From positions 16,265-80,264 of the forward strand of contig NZ_JAUCZC010000018.1 in NCBI RefSeq assembly GCF_030373265.1: DNA of 64,000 nucleotides, given 5' to 3'. Within the stretch, counting starts at the first letter, position 1. Each line of letters begins with the position of its first letter. The stretch is from Blastomonas sp. Lineage in GTDB: Bacteria; Pseudomonadota; Alphaproteobacteria; Sphingomonadales; Sphingomonadaceae. Under the pieces are notes generated by a model, which had not been told where the DNA came from, ran no database searches, and worked only from the letters and a program-made list of their open reading frames with translations. A program made the position numbers and the translations under genes. Below are positions 1-9,300 of the stretch, one piece after another.

Positions 1-465
1 CGCGTTACGGAACATCGTGCCGTCGCGCTTGTAGTTGCGAAGGGTGACCGAACAGGTGCGACCTTCGGTCAGCGCAGCGCGGATTTCGGCGATTTCGGGC
101 TGCAGGCGGTCGCTGCCTTGAAGATAGCGGCAATTCTTGCCGACGGCCTCCGCTGCAGCATATCCGGTAATCGCCTCGAACGCGGCGTTGACCTTGACGA
201 TAGGGTGCCCACGCTGACGCATGTCCGCGACCACCACGCCATCACCGACGTGGTCTAGGGCCAGCCCATATGCAGCCAAAATGGAATCGGAATCGTCCGA
301 TGGCCGATCCAGGCAGTCCCATTGCTTGGGCCTGAATCCAAAATCGCCTTGCGGTGGGCCCTTGCCGACGTCTCGGTCATGCGCCATGGCGCGTCCAGGG
401 ATCGCCGCCGATAACCTTGAGAACTTTGGTCTGGTTGGTTTTTGCGCAAAAAACAGCGCGGTCAT
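1..465 (-). CDS. LOV/PAS-domain photoreceptor protein, N-terminal part only
   Basis: Only the start of this gene is in the window; its C-terminus lies beyond base 1. After about 65 poorly conserved residues comes a PAS domain with the hallmarks of a LOV domain. It reads IVKVNAAFEAITGY, then GKNCRYLQG, then LRNYKRDGTMFRN. The cysteine in NCRYLQG is the residue that forms the flavin adduct in LOV photoreceptors, so blue-light sensing is likely. LOV domains in Alphaproteobacteria are usually coupled to a histidine kinase, GGDEF/EAL, HTH or STAS output domain, and which one this protein has cannot be seen. Two in-frame ATGs are possible starts (465 and 387); neither has a strong Shine-Dalgarno sequence. 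The domain call is firm; the start and output are unknown. Confidence 0.72.
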   Translation of the reverse strand, partial: MTALFFAQKPTRPKFSRLSAAIPGRAMAHDRDVGKGPPQGDFGFRPKQWDCLDRPSDDSDSILAAYGLALDHVGDGVVVADMRQRGHPIVKVNAAFEAITGYAAAEAVGKNCRYLQGSDRLQPEIAEIRAALTEGRTCSVTLRNYKRDGTMFRNA

Positions 466-538
466 TTCGCATTGTCTGGCCTCCAGGTTCGACAATGCGA
501 ACCCCCGGCCAAACCTTCAATGACCGCAGAGCGACGCT

Positions 539-1609
539 TCAGGACAAATCGGCGGCACTTTCGTCTTTGCCTGCAGCGCCAGACCCGGCGGTCTGAAATC
601 GCTGGCGATATTCTGTCGGGGTGACACCGATCCGGCGCATAAAGGCGCGCCTAAGGGTTGTCGTCGAGCCAAATCCAGCGGCATATGCGATCGTCTTGAG
701 CGGCGCGCTGCTGTCTTCCAGCAAACGCCGGGCAATATCGATCCTCGTCAGTTCGACATAGGTAGCTGCACTCGAGCCCAGCTCGGCGTGGAAAAGCCGC
801 GACAGCTGGCGCGGTCCCACCCTTGCAACCTCGGCGAGTGCTTCGAGGGCCAGTTCCCCGCGGGGATATTCGAGGATGTGCAGCTTGATCCGGTCGATCG
901 GACTGCTCGTGGCAGATTGAGCGGTCAGAGCATCGCTGAACTGCGACTGACCCCCCGGGCGCTTGAGAAACACGACGAGGCGGCGTGCCACCCAGAGCGC
1001 GAGCGCCCGGCCATGGTCCTCTTCGATCAGGGCAAACGTCAGATCGATGGCGGCGGTCACCCCGGCTGAACTGAACACAGGTCCGTCGCGGACGAAAATC
1101 TGGTCGGGCTCCACTTCGATGTCGGGAAAGTCGGCCGCCAGACGATCCGCATATTCCCAATGCGTCGTCGCACGGCGCCCTGCCAACAATCCGGCGTGCG
1201 CGAGCAGGAAAGCGCCGGTACACGTCGATCCATAGCGCCGGGAATGCCGAGCCTGATCCTGCAGCCATCGCATTGCGGGGCCACTCGGGCGCGCCGGCAA
1301 CCCATAAGGCCCGGTGACTATCAGCGTGTCGCAGTTCGGCGCCGCAGTGTCGATGCTGGCATCAGCCACATATTTTACGCCAGAAGCGGTGTCTGCAACG
1401 CCGCCGCGCTCGGTGACGAGCTCAACAGTGTAATGCGGTCGTGACCTGATCTTGCAATTGGCTTCGAACAGCGCATCTCGAATACCGGCGATTTCGAGCA
1501 GGTGCACCTTTGAGGGTGCAAAGATGGTGATATGGATGGCCTGTACTCCGCTCAGCGACAGCACAAGGCCATGGCCCAAGTCGTATACGCCCATGCTCGC
1601 CGAACACAA
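539..1609 (-). CDS. GlxA-family transcriptional regulator (DJ-1/PfpI + AraC HTH)
   Basis: A cytoplasmic regulator with a DJ-1/PfpI (class I amidotransferase-like) domain at about residues 24-190, followed by an AraC-type double helix-turn-helix at about 255-345. The elbow motif GSTCTGAFLLAHAGLL puts a cysteine at residue 130. The AraC part shows the normal YAAGFGSTTTLRRAFMRRIGVTPTEYR ending, split by the usual Arg/Phe pattern. Length (356) is slightly long for the family (about 310-330), so the first 20 residues may be untranslated and the start is uncertain. Proteins of this type often sense small nitrogen compounds, but the inducer is unknown. It is divergent from the small TraR-like gene, with about 260 bp between them that could hold promoters for both. 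Confidence 0.85.
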   Translation of the reverse strand: MCSASMGVYDLGHGLVLSLSGVQAIHITIFAPSKVHLLEIAGIRDALFEANCKIRSRPHYTVELVTERGGVADTASGVKYVADASIDTAAPNCDTLIVTGPYGLPARPSGPAMRWLQDQARHSRRYGSTCTGAFLLAHAGLLAGRRATTHWEYADRLAADFPDIEVEPDQIFVRDGPVFSSAGVTAAIDLTFALIEEDHGRALALWVARRLVVFLKRPGGQSQFSDALTAQSATSSPIDRIKLHILEYPRGELALEALAEVARVGPRQLSRLFHAELGSSAATYVELTRIDIARRLLEDSSAPLKTIAYAAGFGSTTTLRRAFMRRIGVTPTEYRQRFQTAGSGAAGKDESAADLS

Positions 1610-1866
1610 AGCGCGTCGCGGATGCGGTCGTCACTCGCGTGCGACACTGCCGACCGAGCCATTGCCAGGCGGCAGGATGATCACCACATACGCTGTGAGG
1701 TTGGCAGCCTGTGAGATGCCCTTGGGTGTCTGGCGGTGATAGCATTCCAAGGGGTGGCGAAGACGCGGCCATTTTGTTTCGCAAGGTCAGATGGAGAGCC
1801 GCGGCCCGAAACAATATGGGACTCGGTGGACGGTCAGCGCCCAATTCACAACGAGGAGACGTTACA

Positions 1867-2130
1867 ATGGCGAACGGCTGGGCGCGCGACGGTGCGATCC
1901 AAGATCAGATCGACGACACGGTGACAGACGCGGTGCTCAGCGCACGGGCGCGATTGCCGATTGGCGAGGGCACCGAATATTGTGACGACTGCGGCGAGGA
2001 GATTCCAAAGCCGCGGCGCGCGGCGCTGGCTGGTATTCGTACATGCATCACCTGCCAGTCGATACGAGACCGGCAGATGCGCACCGCAGGAATCAACCGG
2101 AGAGGCAGTAAGGACAGTCAGTTGCGCTGA
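1867..2130 (+). CDS. TraR/DksA-family C4 zinc-finger protein
   Basis: An 87-residue protein with a CDDC pair (Cys39, Cys42) and a CITC pair (Cys60, Cys63), the zinc finger of the TraR/DksA C4 family, preceded by a short acidic helix. Members bind the secondary channel of RNA polymerase or are uncharacterised small relatives (YbiI-like) common on plasmids, phages and ICEs. I chose the ATG that follows a good ribosome-binding site (gaggag, 8 bases upstream). The reading frame is open further upstream but without a plausible start signal. The position in the element suggests accessory cargo. The family call is good; the cellular role is an inference. Confidence 0.8.
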   Translation: MANGWARDGAIQDQIDDTVTDAVLSARARLPIGEGTEYCDDCGEEIPKPRRAALAGIRTCITCQSIRDRQMRTAGINRRGSKDSQLR

Positions 2131-2355
2131 TCGAGAAACGTGAACTGACCAAGCAGACCTGGGAGGCGCCGGAAGCAACCGACCCAGGCCCAATCGGTCA
2201 GGGTTCCAAATTGAATTTGTGCCTGCGCCTGAAGCCCCCACGCCCGTCTCCCGATATCACATCGGCGGCACTTTTGACCACTTATGGCTCGACGTGGACC
2301 GGCCCTACGAAACGCCCAATCGCTCGGTGGGCAGGTCGAGAGAGGGGTAAAAAAT

Positions 2356-2751
2356 CTATCCGGGTATGTAGATCCCGCAAAGCTTGTTGCCGTCGGGATC
2401 GCGCACGTAAGTCAGGTGGATAGTTCCCATCGCGGACTCCCGCGGGCCAGGAGCGTCTTCGATTGACGTCCCGCCGTTGGCGACGGCTACATCATGAAAT
2501 TGCTGAACTTGCTTGGGCGAATTGCACGAGAAAGCAACGGTGCTCCCGTTCGCCACGGTGGCAGGTTCATCGTTGATCGGCTGGGTGACGATGAAGTTGG
2601 TTCCGCCCTGGTTCGGGTAGAAGAGGCGCGTATGTCCGCTTCCAGCGATGTTGATCATCGGCTCTGGCACACCCAGAACACCCAAAACCGCGTTGTAGAA
2701 CCGCCGCGATCGCTCGATGTCATTAGAGCCTACCATCGTGTGGAATAGCAA
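2356..2751 (-). CDS. VOC-family protein (glyoxalase/bleomycin-resistance fold)
   Basis: A single-domain vicinal oxygen chelate protein. It starts LLFHTMVGSNDIERSRRFY, the first beta-alpha unit typical of the fold, and ends YVRDPDGNKLCGIYIP, the conserved last strand with the metal-ligand region. I place the start at a TTG just after a strong purine-rich Shine-Dalgarno (ggagagag), giving 131 residues, the normal size. An upstream in-frame ATG at 2832 would add 27 residues that do not look like part of the domain. Relatives include lactoylglutathione lyase-like and antibiotic-binding proteins; the substrate cannot be told. It stands alone on this strand. Confidence 0.8.
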   Translation of the reverse strand: MLFHTMVGSNDIERSRRFYNAVLGVLGVPEPMINIAGSGHTRLFYPNQGGTNFIVTQPINDEPATVANGSTVAFSCNSPKQVQQFHDVAVANGGTSIEDAPGPRESAMGTIHLTYVRDPDGNKLCGIYIPG

Positions 2752-3005
2752 TTTCTCTCTCCCTATCGTTACGAGGACGCTTGTGGAGGCAGTGCGGGAT
2801 CGGAGCAAGCGACGAGTTGCGTTCTCAGCCATTTTAGAAGGCCTATCCGGTCGCGCTTAGTTGGCCAGTCGGGGAAGCACCGGACGTCAGGTATTGGCGA
2901 GCTCTGCCGTTTGACACCTTACGTCGTAACGGCAGGAAAGTCCCAATTTCAGACGTTCTTCAAACAGCATTTCGATGTTGACTGGATGTTCAAATTGCAA
3001 TGCTA

Positions 3006-3938
3006 TCAAGCAATACCGATTTGAGATTGCAGATTGCCAATTCGTTCAGCGCAGATTGCATGGACAGCCCGCCCAAGCTCTTCGACACAAGCGCCAAGCC
3101 AGTTCAACTCCTCCTCGGTGATGCGATAGTGCTTTGAGTACCGGGCCTTTACATAAGCCTCCTTGAGCTTCTCGAACCGAGCGCGATCAACCCGCGTATC
3201 GCGGGGCCATGCGTCAACCAGCCGCATGTCGATCCGCTCCGCCTGGGTGCGAAGAAAACCCAAATTGTGGACGTGCGGAGTGTAGAACGTGCAGACCAGG
3301 AGAACACCGTGGTATAATGCCTCGGCAGTCTGATGAAATTCAAACGCGGCGTGTTTGAATAGCCCTTCCTGCACCGCGTACCTAGCAAGCTTGTCGCGGC
3401 CCATTGCGCTCGGAAACCACTCGTCAAAATACTCTCGTGCCATGGCCAGCGCCTGCTCAGGCGTCTTGGGCTTGGGCGTGTGCAGCTCCCGATCATCAGC
3501 TTCATGCAGCGCGATGCCGTCCTTTGCGACGTCCATGAAAAAATAGCGCCCATGCGCCAGCCCGTCGTTCACCTCCTGAAGGGTATGCACAATAAAGTTC
3601 ACTGGCGTGTGCAGCGTCCGATCGATGGTAAGCTCGCGGATCAACCGGTCTTCCAACTTCAGCCAGTAATCGACCCGCTCGGTGAGGCGCTTGTCATTGA
3701 CGATGATCAGCAGATCGAAGTCCGAGCGATAGCCCTTGGCCGTGTGCGGCTCATCGACCCAGCCGCCGCGCGCATAGCTGCCATAGAGGATCAGCTTCTC
3801 GATCCGGCCCTTCTTCTTCCACTGGTGCGTGGCAAGCGCCAGGGCGTCTTCGAACTCTTCGAAGATGATCTGCTTCACGCGCTCAAGCTCGCGCTGCTTG
3901 TTGGCCGGAAGATGGTCGAGATCGGTTCGCATGGTCAT
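3006..3938 (-). CDS. Nucleotidyltransferase (MNT) fused to HEPN domain
   Basis: A two-domain protein. The N-terminal half is a minimal nucleotidyltransferase with the motif LYGSYARGGW followed by SDFDLLIIV, which supplies the metal-binding aspartates. The C-terminal half is an all-helical HEPN domain ending in an ARYSKHYRI segment, where the Arg and His may form the RNase-like motif. MNT and HEPN usually occur as separate toxin-antitoxin genes in which the MNT protein AMPylates and silences the HEPN RNase; here they are one chain. This fused form is common on alphaproteobacterial plasmids and ICEs. The start is one of two close ATGs (3938 or 3932); the longer reading from 3974 is also possible. 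A defence or addiction role is inferred from the family. Confidence 0.8.
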   Translation of the reverse strand: MTMRTDLDHLPANKQRELERVKQIIFEEFEDALALATHQWKKKGRIEKLILYGSYARGGWVDEPHTAKGYRSDFDLLIIVNDKRLTERVDYWLKLEDRLIRELTIDRTLHTPVNFIVHTLQEVNDGLAHGRYFFMDVAKDGIALHEADDRELHTPKPKTPEQALAMAREYFDEWFPSAMGRDKLARYAVQEGLFKHAAFEFHQTAEALYHGVLLVCTFYTPHVHNLGFLRTQAERIDMRLVDAWPRDTRVDRARFEKLKEAYVKARYSKHYRITEEELNWLGACVEELGRAVHAICAERIGNLQSQIGIA

Positions 3939-3995
3939 CTCACTGTGTAAGTCTGATGGCATAATGGCAAGCAAAGTCAGGAGGAAAGCCGACCA

Positions 3996-4934
3996 TCACG
4001 GCGGCGGCGGCACCCGGAAATCCCAGACGGGAATGTTGAACGCGCGGGCCTTGTCAACGAGATTGTCCTGGATGCCGGTCCCAGAGAACACGACCAGTCC
4101 GACGGGCATTGCCTCGATCATGCGGTCGTTGCGCTTGAACGGTGCTGCCTTCTTGTGGCGGTTCCAGTCGGGCCGGAATGCGACCTGCGGCACTCCGCGG
4201 GTCTCGGCCCAGCAGGCAGCGGCGCGCTCGGCGCCGGTCGGGGTTGCGCCGTGAAGCAGAACCATGTCGGGATGGCGTGCATGGATGCGATCCAATGCTG
4301 CCCAGATATGCTGGTGATCGTTGCACGAAGGCCCGCCGCTGAACGCGACCCGGGTGCCCTGGGGAAGAAGAGCATTCGCCTTGTCGCGCAGGCGTTTGTC
4401 CATGAAGTCGCGGCTGTCGATCATCGATGCGGTGAGAGTGCGGTGGTTGATGCGTGAGCCAGTGCGCGGGGTCCAGGCCTTGCGCATATGGGTGCGGAAC
4501 TGTTCGGCAGCGGTGTCGCGGAAGAATTCCATGGTGTCGCGGCGCTCGATCATCGAGATGCCTTCGGCGATCGTGCGCTCCAGTTCGACCGAACGAACCT
4601 CGCTGCCGTCCTGCTCGCGCTGAAGGCTGCGCTGATCCTGTTCGTTGCGATCAAGTTCGATCTCGACCCGCTCGGCGGCGCGATGGAAGATGTTGACGAG
4701 GTTCCACAGCAGATTTTCAAGATCAGGCTCGATCCGCGTGTCGATCAGGCTGGCGATGAGGCCATCGAACATGTCGGCGACGGCTCCGCTGGCGAGACGT
4801 TCGTCGGGCAAGGGCCTGGGATCAGGTTCATCCTCGAACGGGCGATAGCCGTAAAGCTGCATTTCCTGGAGAAGCTGGGCACTTGCCCCGGTCTGTGGCT
4901 CATCTTGCGCGCCAAGGTCAGGATCGTGTGTCAT
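3996..4934 (-). CDS. DUF2493 (SLOG/YAcAr-like) domain protein
   Basis: The C-terminal about 120 residues are a DUF2493 domain, a Rossmann-like SLOG fold. They show RVAFSGGPSCNDHQHIWAALD, then LLHGATPTGAERAAACWA, then VVFSGTGIQDNLVDKA. The N-terminal half is charged and helical with a low-complexity start, and may be coiled coil. SLOG proteins are thought to bind nucleotides or nucleotide-derived signals; no reaction is known for DUF2493. The gene recurs in this ICE/plasmid backbone beside Toprim, strawberry-notch and ArdC genes, which suggests a role in element maintenance or DNA processing. The start was taken at MTHDPDLGA, preceded by aggacc. Confidence 0.85.
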   Translation of the reverse strand: MTHDPDLGAQDEPQTGASAQLLQEMQLYGYRPFEDEPDPRPLPDERLASGAVADMFDGLIASLIDTRIEPDLENLLWNLVNIFHRAAERVEIELDRNEQDQRSLQREQDGSEVRSVELERTIAEGISMIERRDTMEFFRDTAAEQFRTHMRKAWTPRTGSRINHRTLTASMIDSRDFMDKRLRDKANALLPQGTRVAFSGGPSCNDHQHIWAALDRIHARHPDMVLLHGATPTGAERAAACWAETRGVPQVAFRPDWNRHKKAAPFKRNDRMIEAMPVGLVVFSGTGIQDNLVDKARAFNIPVWDFRVPPPP

Positions 4935-5065
4935 GTCGAATGGTCCTGTATGTTCCAAGCCGCGCCTCTCGCGGCCTTCGCAGCGACAAACAGCGACATC
5001 GGGGTGCAGACATGCACCGGCGCGCACCGCGCGCGGGCCGGAGCGCAGCGGAGGATGGCAAGGGA

Positions 5066-5121
5066 CAGGCTATTTTGCCTCGCGATGCAAAGGGGCGCAT
5101 GCCCCGGCGGAAAATAGCCTG
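5066..5121. repeat. Nested inverted repeat (possible cruciform or terminator)
   Basis: In the 330-base gap between the DUF2493 and Toprim genes, caggctatttt (5066-5076) is matched by the inverted copy aaaatagcctg (5111-5121). A second palindrome, ggggcgcatgcccc (5092-5105), lies inside. The rest of the gap shows no convincing gene. The structure could be a bidirectional terminator, a protein-binding site or part of a transfer/replication region. Symmetry is certain; function is not known. Confidence 0.6.
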
Positions 5122-5264
5122 GCCATGCCATTGCGTGTCTGCTCCCTGTGGCGCAGTCGCCACGAGCGAAGGCCAAAGGCGCAGCGTCCCTGCATGCGGG
5201 TCTGTGTCATCAGACCGATTCTCGACACTGGCGCAGGCACCCCGCCCGGTTTCGCAGCCGCCAT

Positions 5265-6311
5265 TCAACGGGGTTGCAGATACTCCGCCACATCGCAGCC
5301 CTTGAGCATCGATCCCAGTCTTGCCGCCAATGCGTCCACACCAGCTGCCATGAGATCGCTGTTGAAATCATCGCGCTCGGGTAACAACGCAATCGCCTCG
5401 ATGTCTCTTTCTGCTGCGCGATCGGCCAGCTTCACAAAGGCCCCCTCGCCTGCGGGATCGTTGTCGCAGGCAACATACAGCCGTTTGAGCCCGGCGGGAA
5501 ATTCGAGGGCAGCAAGGTGCGCGGCGGAAAGCGCCGCGATCATAGGCATGTTGGGCATCGCCTGCCGGAGCGAGAGCATGGTCTCGATCCCCTCGCCCGC
5601 TGCCATGACCGGACCTGCATTGCCGAAACGGACGCCATGCCCCAGCAGATGGCCCATGGCACGCCGCGGCGTGGCGACCGATGCTTTGCCTGTCATGTCT
5701 GGATGCAACCAGGTGCGATGGACACCGGTAACCGCGCCGTCATCATAGGTGACGGCAGCAATCAGCGCGGGCCAGGCCGTGCAGACGTCTGAAGCGTCGT
5801 CCGCACCGGGCCGGTAGAAGCAACGGGGATGAAAACGCAGCCATCTGCAATCGGAGATGTCGGCGATGCCGCGCCCTGCCAGATAAGCCGCAGCCGGGCT
5901 TCCACCGACGGGCAGAGATCTGGCCCAAAGCCGCCGCGCCGCCTCAGGCGTACCGGCATTCGTTCTGGTGCGCCTGGTCCTGCCCGATGGATGTCCAAGT
6001 TCCAGCGGCAGGCTCAGAAATCGCCGCGCTTCCATAAGCGTATCGCTGAATGCCGAATGTCCGCATGAAGCAGCGATGATATCGAGCAGGTCGCCATGCT
6101 CGCCGCTCGCGGCATCGGACCATTTGCCGACCGACCCGCGACCTTCACGCGGACCTGTAAGCCGGACATAGAGACTGCGACCGGGTGAGTTGCGGACGTC
6201 ACCGACCATCCAGTAATGCCCCTCACGGCGACCGCTGGAGAGATAGTGGCGGCACACCGCCTCGGCATTTTCACCGAGGCGGCGTGCGATATCGGAGGGG
6301 GAATCGATCAT
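5265..6311 (-). CDS. Toprim-domain protein (DUF7146-type primase-like)
   Basis: A 348-residue protein. The N-terminal part (residues 1-110) binds no obvious zinc but resembles the region that precedes Toprim in plasmid and phage primases. The Toprim fold is at about 205-330 with the conserved glutamate in AAGEGIETMLSL and the DxD motif in YVACDNDPAGEGAF. Such proteins are probably accessory primases or nucleases of mobile elements. The start ATG has an excellent Shine-Dalgarno (aaggag) and lies 11 bases after the stop of the upstream methyltransferase/helicase gene, so the two are almost certainly one transcript. It is intact although its neighbour is frameshifted. Confidence 0.87.
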   Translation of the reverse strand: MIDSPSDIARRLGENAEAVCRHYLSSGRREGHYWMVGDVRNSPGRSLYVRLTGPREGRGSVGKWSDAASGEHGDLLDIIAASCGHSAFSDTLMEARRFLSLPLELGHPSGRTRRTRTNAGTPEAARRLWARSLPVGGSPAAAYLAGRGIADISDCRWLRFHPRCFYRPGADDASDVCTAWPALIAAVTYDDGAVTGVHRTWLHPDMTGKASVATPRRAMGHLLGHGVRFGNAGPVMAAGEGIETMLSLRQAMPNMPMIAALSAAHLAALEFPAGLKRLYVACDNDPAGEGAFVKLADRAAERDIEAIALLPERDDFNSDLMAAGVDALAARLGSMLKGCDVAEYLQPR

Positions 6312-6322
6312 GCGGGGCTCCT

Positions 6323-9300
6323 TCAGGCGGCCTTGCGATCCTGCACCCGCACAATCGGAAACCGATCGACGAGCGCAGCGAACACATCGGCGCCAGCAGC
6401 CCCTGCCGGCACGTAGAACTTCAGTTTCCACGAGACGATCTCCGAGATCAAGCCCATCGCTTTCAGCCGCTCGACGCCCAGATCGTTGAAACCGGACAGC
6501 TCGATCCGCCAGTCGTTCATCGCGCGCACCCGGCGCAATGTCTGGCCCTCGGCGATCTCCAGCGCGATGGTGCCTGCACCCAGCATCCGCCATGCCTCGG
6601 AAACATCCAGCCGCACAGGGCCCTTGCCTGTCACACTCGCAGCCCAGGCAGGCGACACCTTGCGCCCGATGATCCGTTCGCCTGCATCGCTTTGCAGCCG
6701 GTAAACGCGCGTCGATTCCTTGGGCAGCCGCTTCCAAATCGGCAGCAACAGCCCGGCAACAATGTGAAGGGTGGATGTTTCGAATTCGGGAAGTTCGCCC
6801 AGCTCCGCATTCCAGGCCGCCTCAAACGCCTGCACGGTGGCTGGCTGCCAGTGCGAATGCTCAAAATCCTCGGCGAGCACCCGCATCTTCTCGAGCGGCC
6901 GCTGGAGGGCAAAGCGCCGATGGACGCTGCCATCGTCATCGATGAGGCTGCGCATGCGGAGCTTCACCGCCGCGCGCCCGGAGCGCGCGTTGACAAACAG
7001 GTCGCCGCCGCGCGCCTGAACCAGGTCCAGCGCGTCGGCGAGCAGAAGCGGCGCAATCCGGTCTTTCCGCTCGATGGTCAGGAGCTGGGTCTGCGCGGCT
7101 GTTCCCGGATGCACATAGATCGTCTGACGCCCCGCCACCGTAAAGCTCTCGGCCCTCAGGGTTTCCAGACCCATCTCGAACGTGCCCGATGCTACTGCGC
7201 CCTCGATGCGGCTGGCAAGCAGGCCTTCGAACGTCTCGAACAGGATGTTCTGCAAATCGATCGTCAGCGCGAGCATCCGGTTGAGAAAGGTGGTGATCGG
7301 CGGCAGTTCGTCCTTGAGTCCGCCTTCGTCCATGATCGTCAGGCCGGTCGCCGCCTCGAATGCGAGCAGCGAGCAGCCCTCGGTTTTGCCATCGACAAGC
7401 AGCCGGTAGAGCTGACGAAGCGCATCACGCGCATAAGCCGATTCCAGATTATCTTCTGGCCGGAACATGTTCTGGCCGCCCGTCTGGCGTTGGCCGCGGG
7501 TGATCGCGCCCAGGGTGTCGAGCCTGCGGGCAATGGTCGAGATGAAGCGCTTCTGCGCCATCACGTCTGTCGTCACCGGACGGAACAGCGGCGGCTGCTT
7601 TTGATTGGTGCGGTTGGTGCGACCGAACCCCTGGATCGCGCTGTCTGCTTTCCAGCCCGGTTCCAGCAGATAATGGATGCGTCGGCGCTGATTCCTGACG
7701 CCCAGATCAGCGTGATAGGACCGGCCTGTCCCGCCGGCTTCCGAAAAGACCAGAATGCGTTTCTCATCGTCCATGAATGCCCGTGTTTCGGCAAGGTTGG
7801 CACTGGCGGGCCGGTTCTGGACCGCAAAGCGCAATGATCCGTCCTCGCTCCTGACCGGCACGATCCGCCGCGAGCGCCCGGTGACCTCGGCAACCGCATC
7901 GGCACCAAAATGCTGGACGATCTGGTCGAGCGCGCCAGGCACGGGTTCCAGCGAAGCAAGCTTTTCGATCATCGCATCGCGGCGGCGGCAGGACTCGCGG
8001 TTGAAAACCGGATTGCCGTCAGCGTCGAACACTGCGCGCGATGCGAGATTGTCCTCACTGTCGGTGAACGGTTCGTGGAGCTGGACCGGAAAGCTGTGCG
8101 CGAGATAGTCGAGCACATATTCGCGCGGCGTGATGTCGACCGACACATCGCCCCATTCCTGCGTGGGGATGTCGGCAAGGCGGCGCTCCTGCAACGCCTC
8201 GCCTGTCGAGACGATCTGCACCACGGCGGCATTGCCTGCCTCGAGGTCGCGCGCGATGCTCGCGATCATGGCAGGCGTCTGCATGGCGGTGATCAGATGG
8301 TTGAAGAAGCGCTGCTTGGTGCTCTCGAACGCCGAACGCGCCGCCGACTTTGCCTGCGGGTTGAGCGTGCCGTGCAGACTGCTCGTTACCCCTGCGGCCT
8401 CCATCGCCGCATCCAGATTGTTGTGGATGATCTGGAATGCACCGGCATAGCTGTCATAGATGCGCCGCTGCTCGTCGGTCAGTTGATGCTCGAGCAGCTC
8501 ATATTCGACCCCGTCGAACGAGAGCGAACGGGCAGCGTAGAGGCCCAGTGCCTTGAGGTCGCGTGCCAGAACCTCCATCGCCGCGACACCGCCCTCCTCG
8601 ATCGCAGCGACGAACTCGCTGCGCGACGCGAACGGAAAATCGGTGCCGCCCCACAGGCCCAGACGCTGCGCATAAGCCAGGTTCTGGACGGTCGTCGCGC
8701 CGGTCGCCGACACATAGACGATGCGCGCATCGGGTAGCGCGTGCTGGAGGCGAAGACCGGCTTGGCCCTGTTGCGATGGCTTCTGCTCGCCGCGCGCTCC
8801 CTTGCCTCCGGCGGCATTGGCCATGGCATGGGCTTCGTCGAAGATGATCACGCCGTTAAAATCCCGGCCGAGCCATTCGACGATCTGCTCGACCCGGCTG
8901 GCCTTTCCGCCGCGCGCCTGGCTGCGCAGCGTGGCATAGGTGGCGAATAGAATGCCTTCGGCCAGCCTTATTGGCGTGCCCTGCCTGAAGCGCGAAAGCG
9001 GCGTCACCTGAAGCCGCTCCTGACCAAGCGCCGCCCAATCTCGCTGCGCATCTTCGAGCAGGCGATCGGAGACTGACAGCCAAACCGCACGACGGCGCCC
9101 CTTAAGCCAGTTATCAAGAATGATCCCCGCGACCTGCCGCCCCTTGCCCGCACCGGTGCCGTCGCCCAGGAACCAGCCCCGCCGGAACCGGATGACGCCT
9201 TCGATGTCGTCGCTCGCCGCCGAAACCGTATCCCATGGTCGTCGACAGCCCACGCGCCCGAGAGATGTTCGGAATGGGCCTCGCCTGCATAAATCACGGA

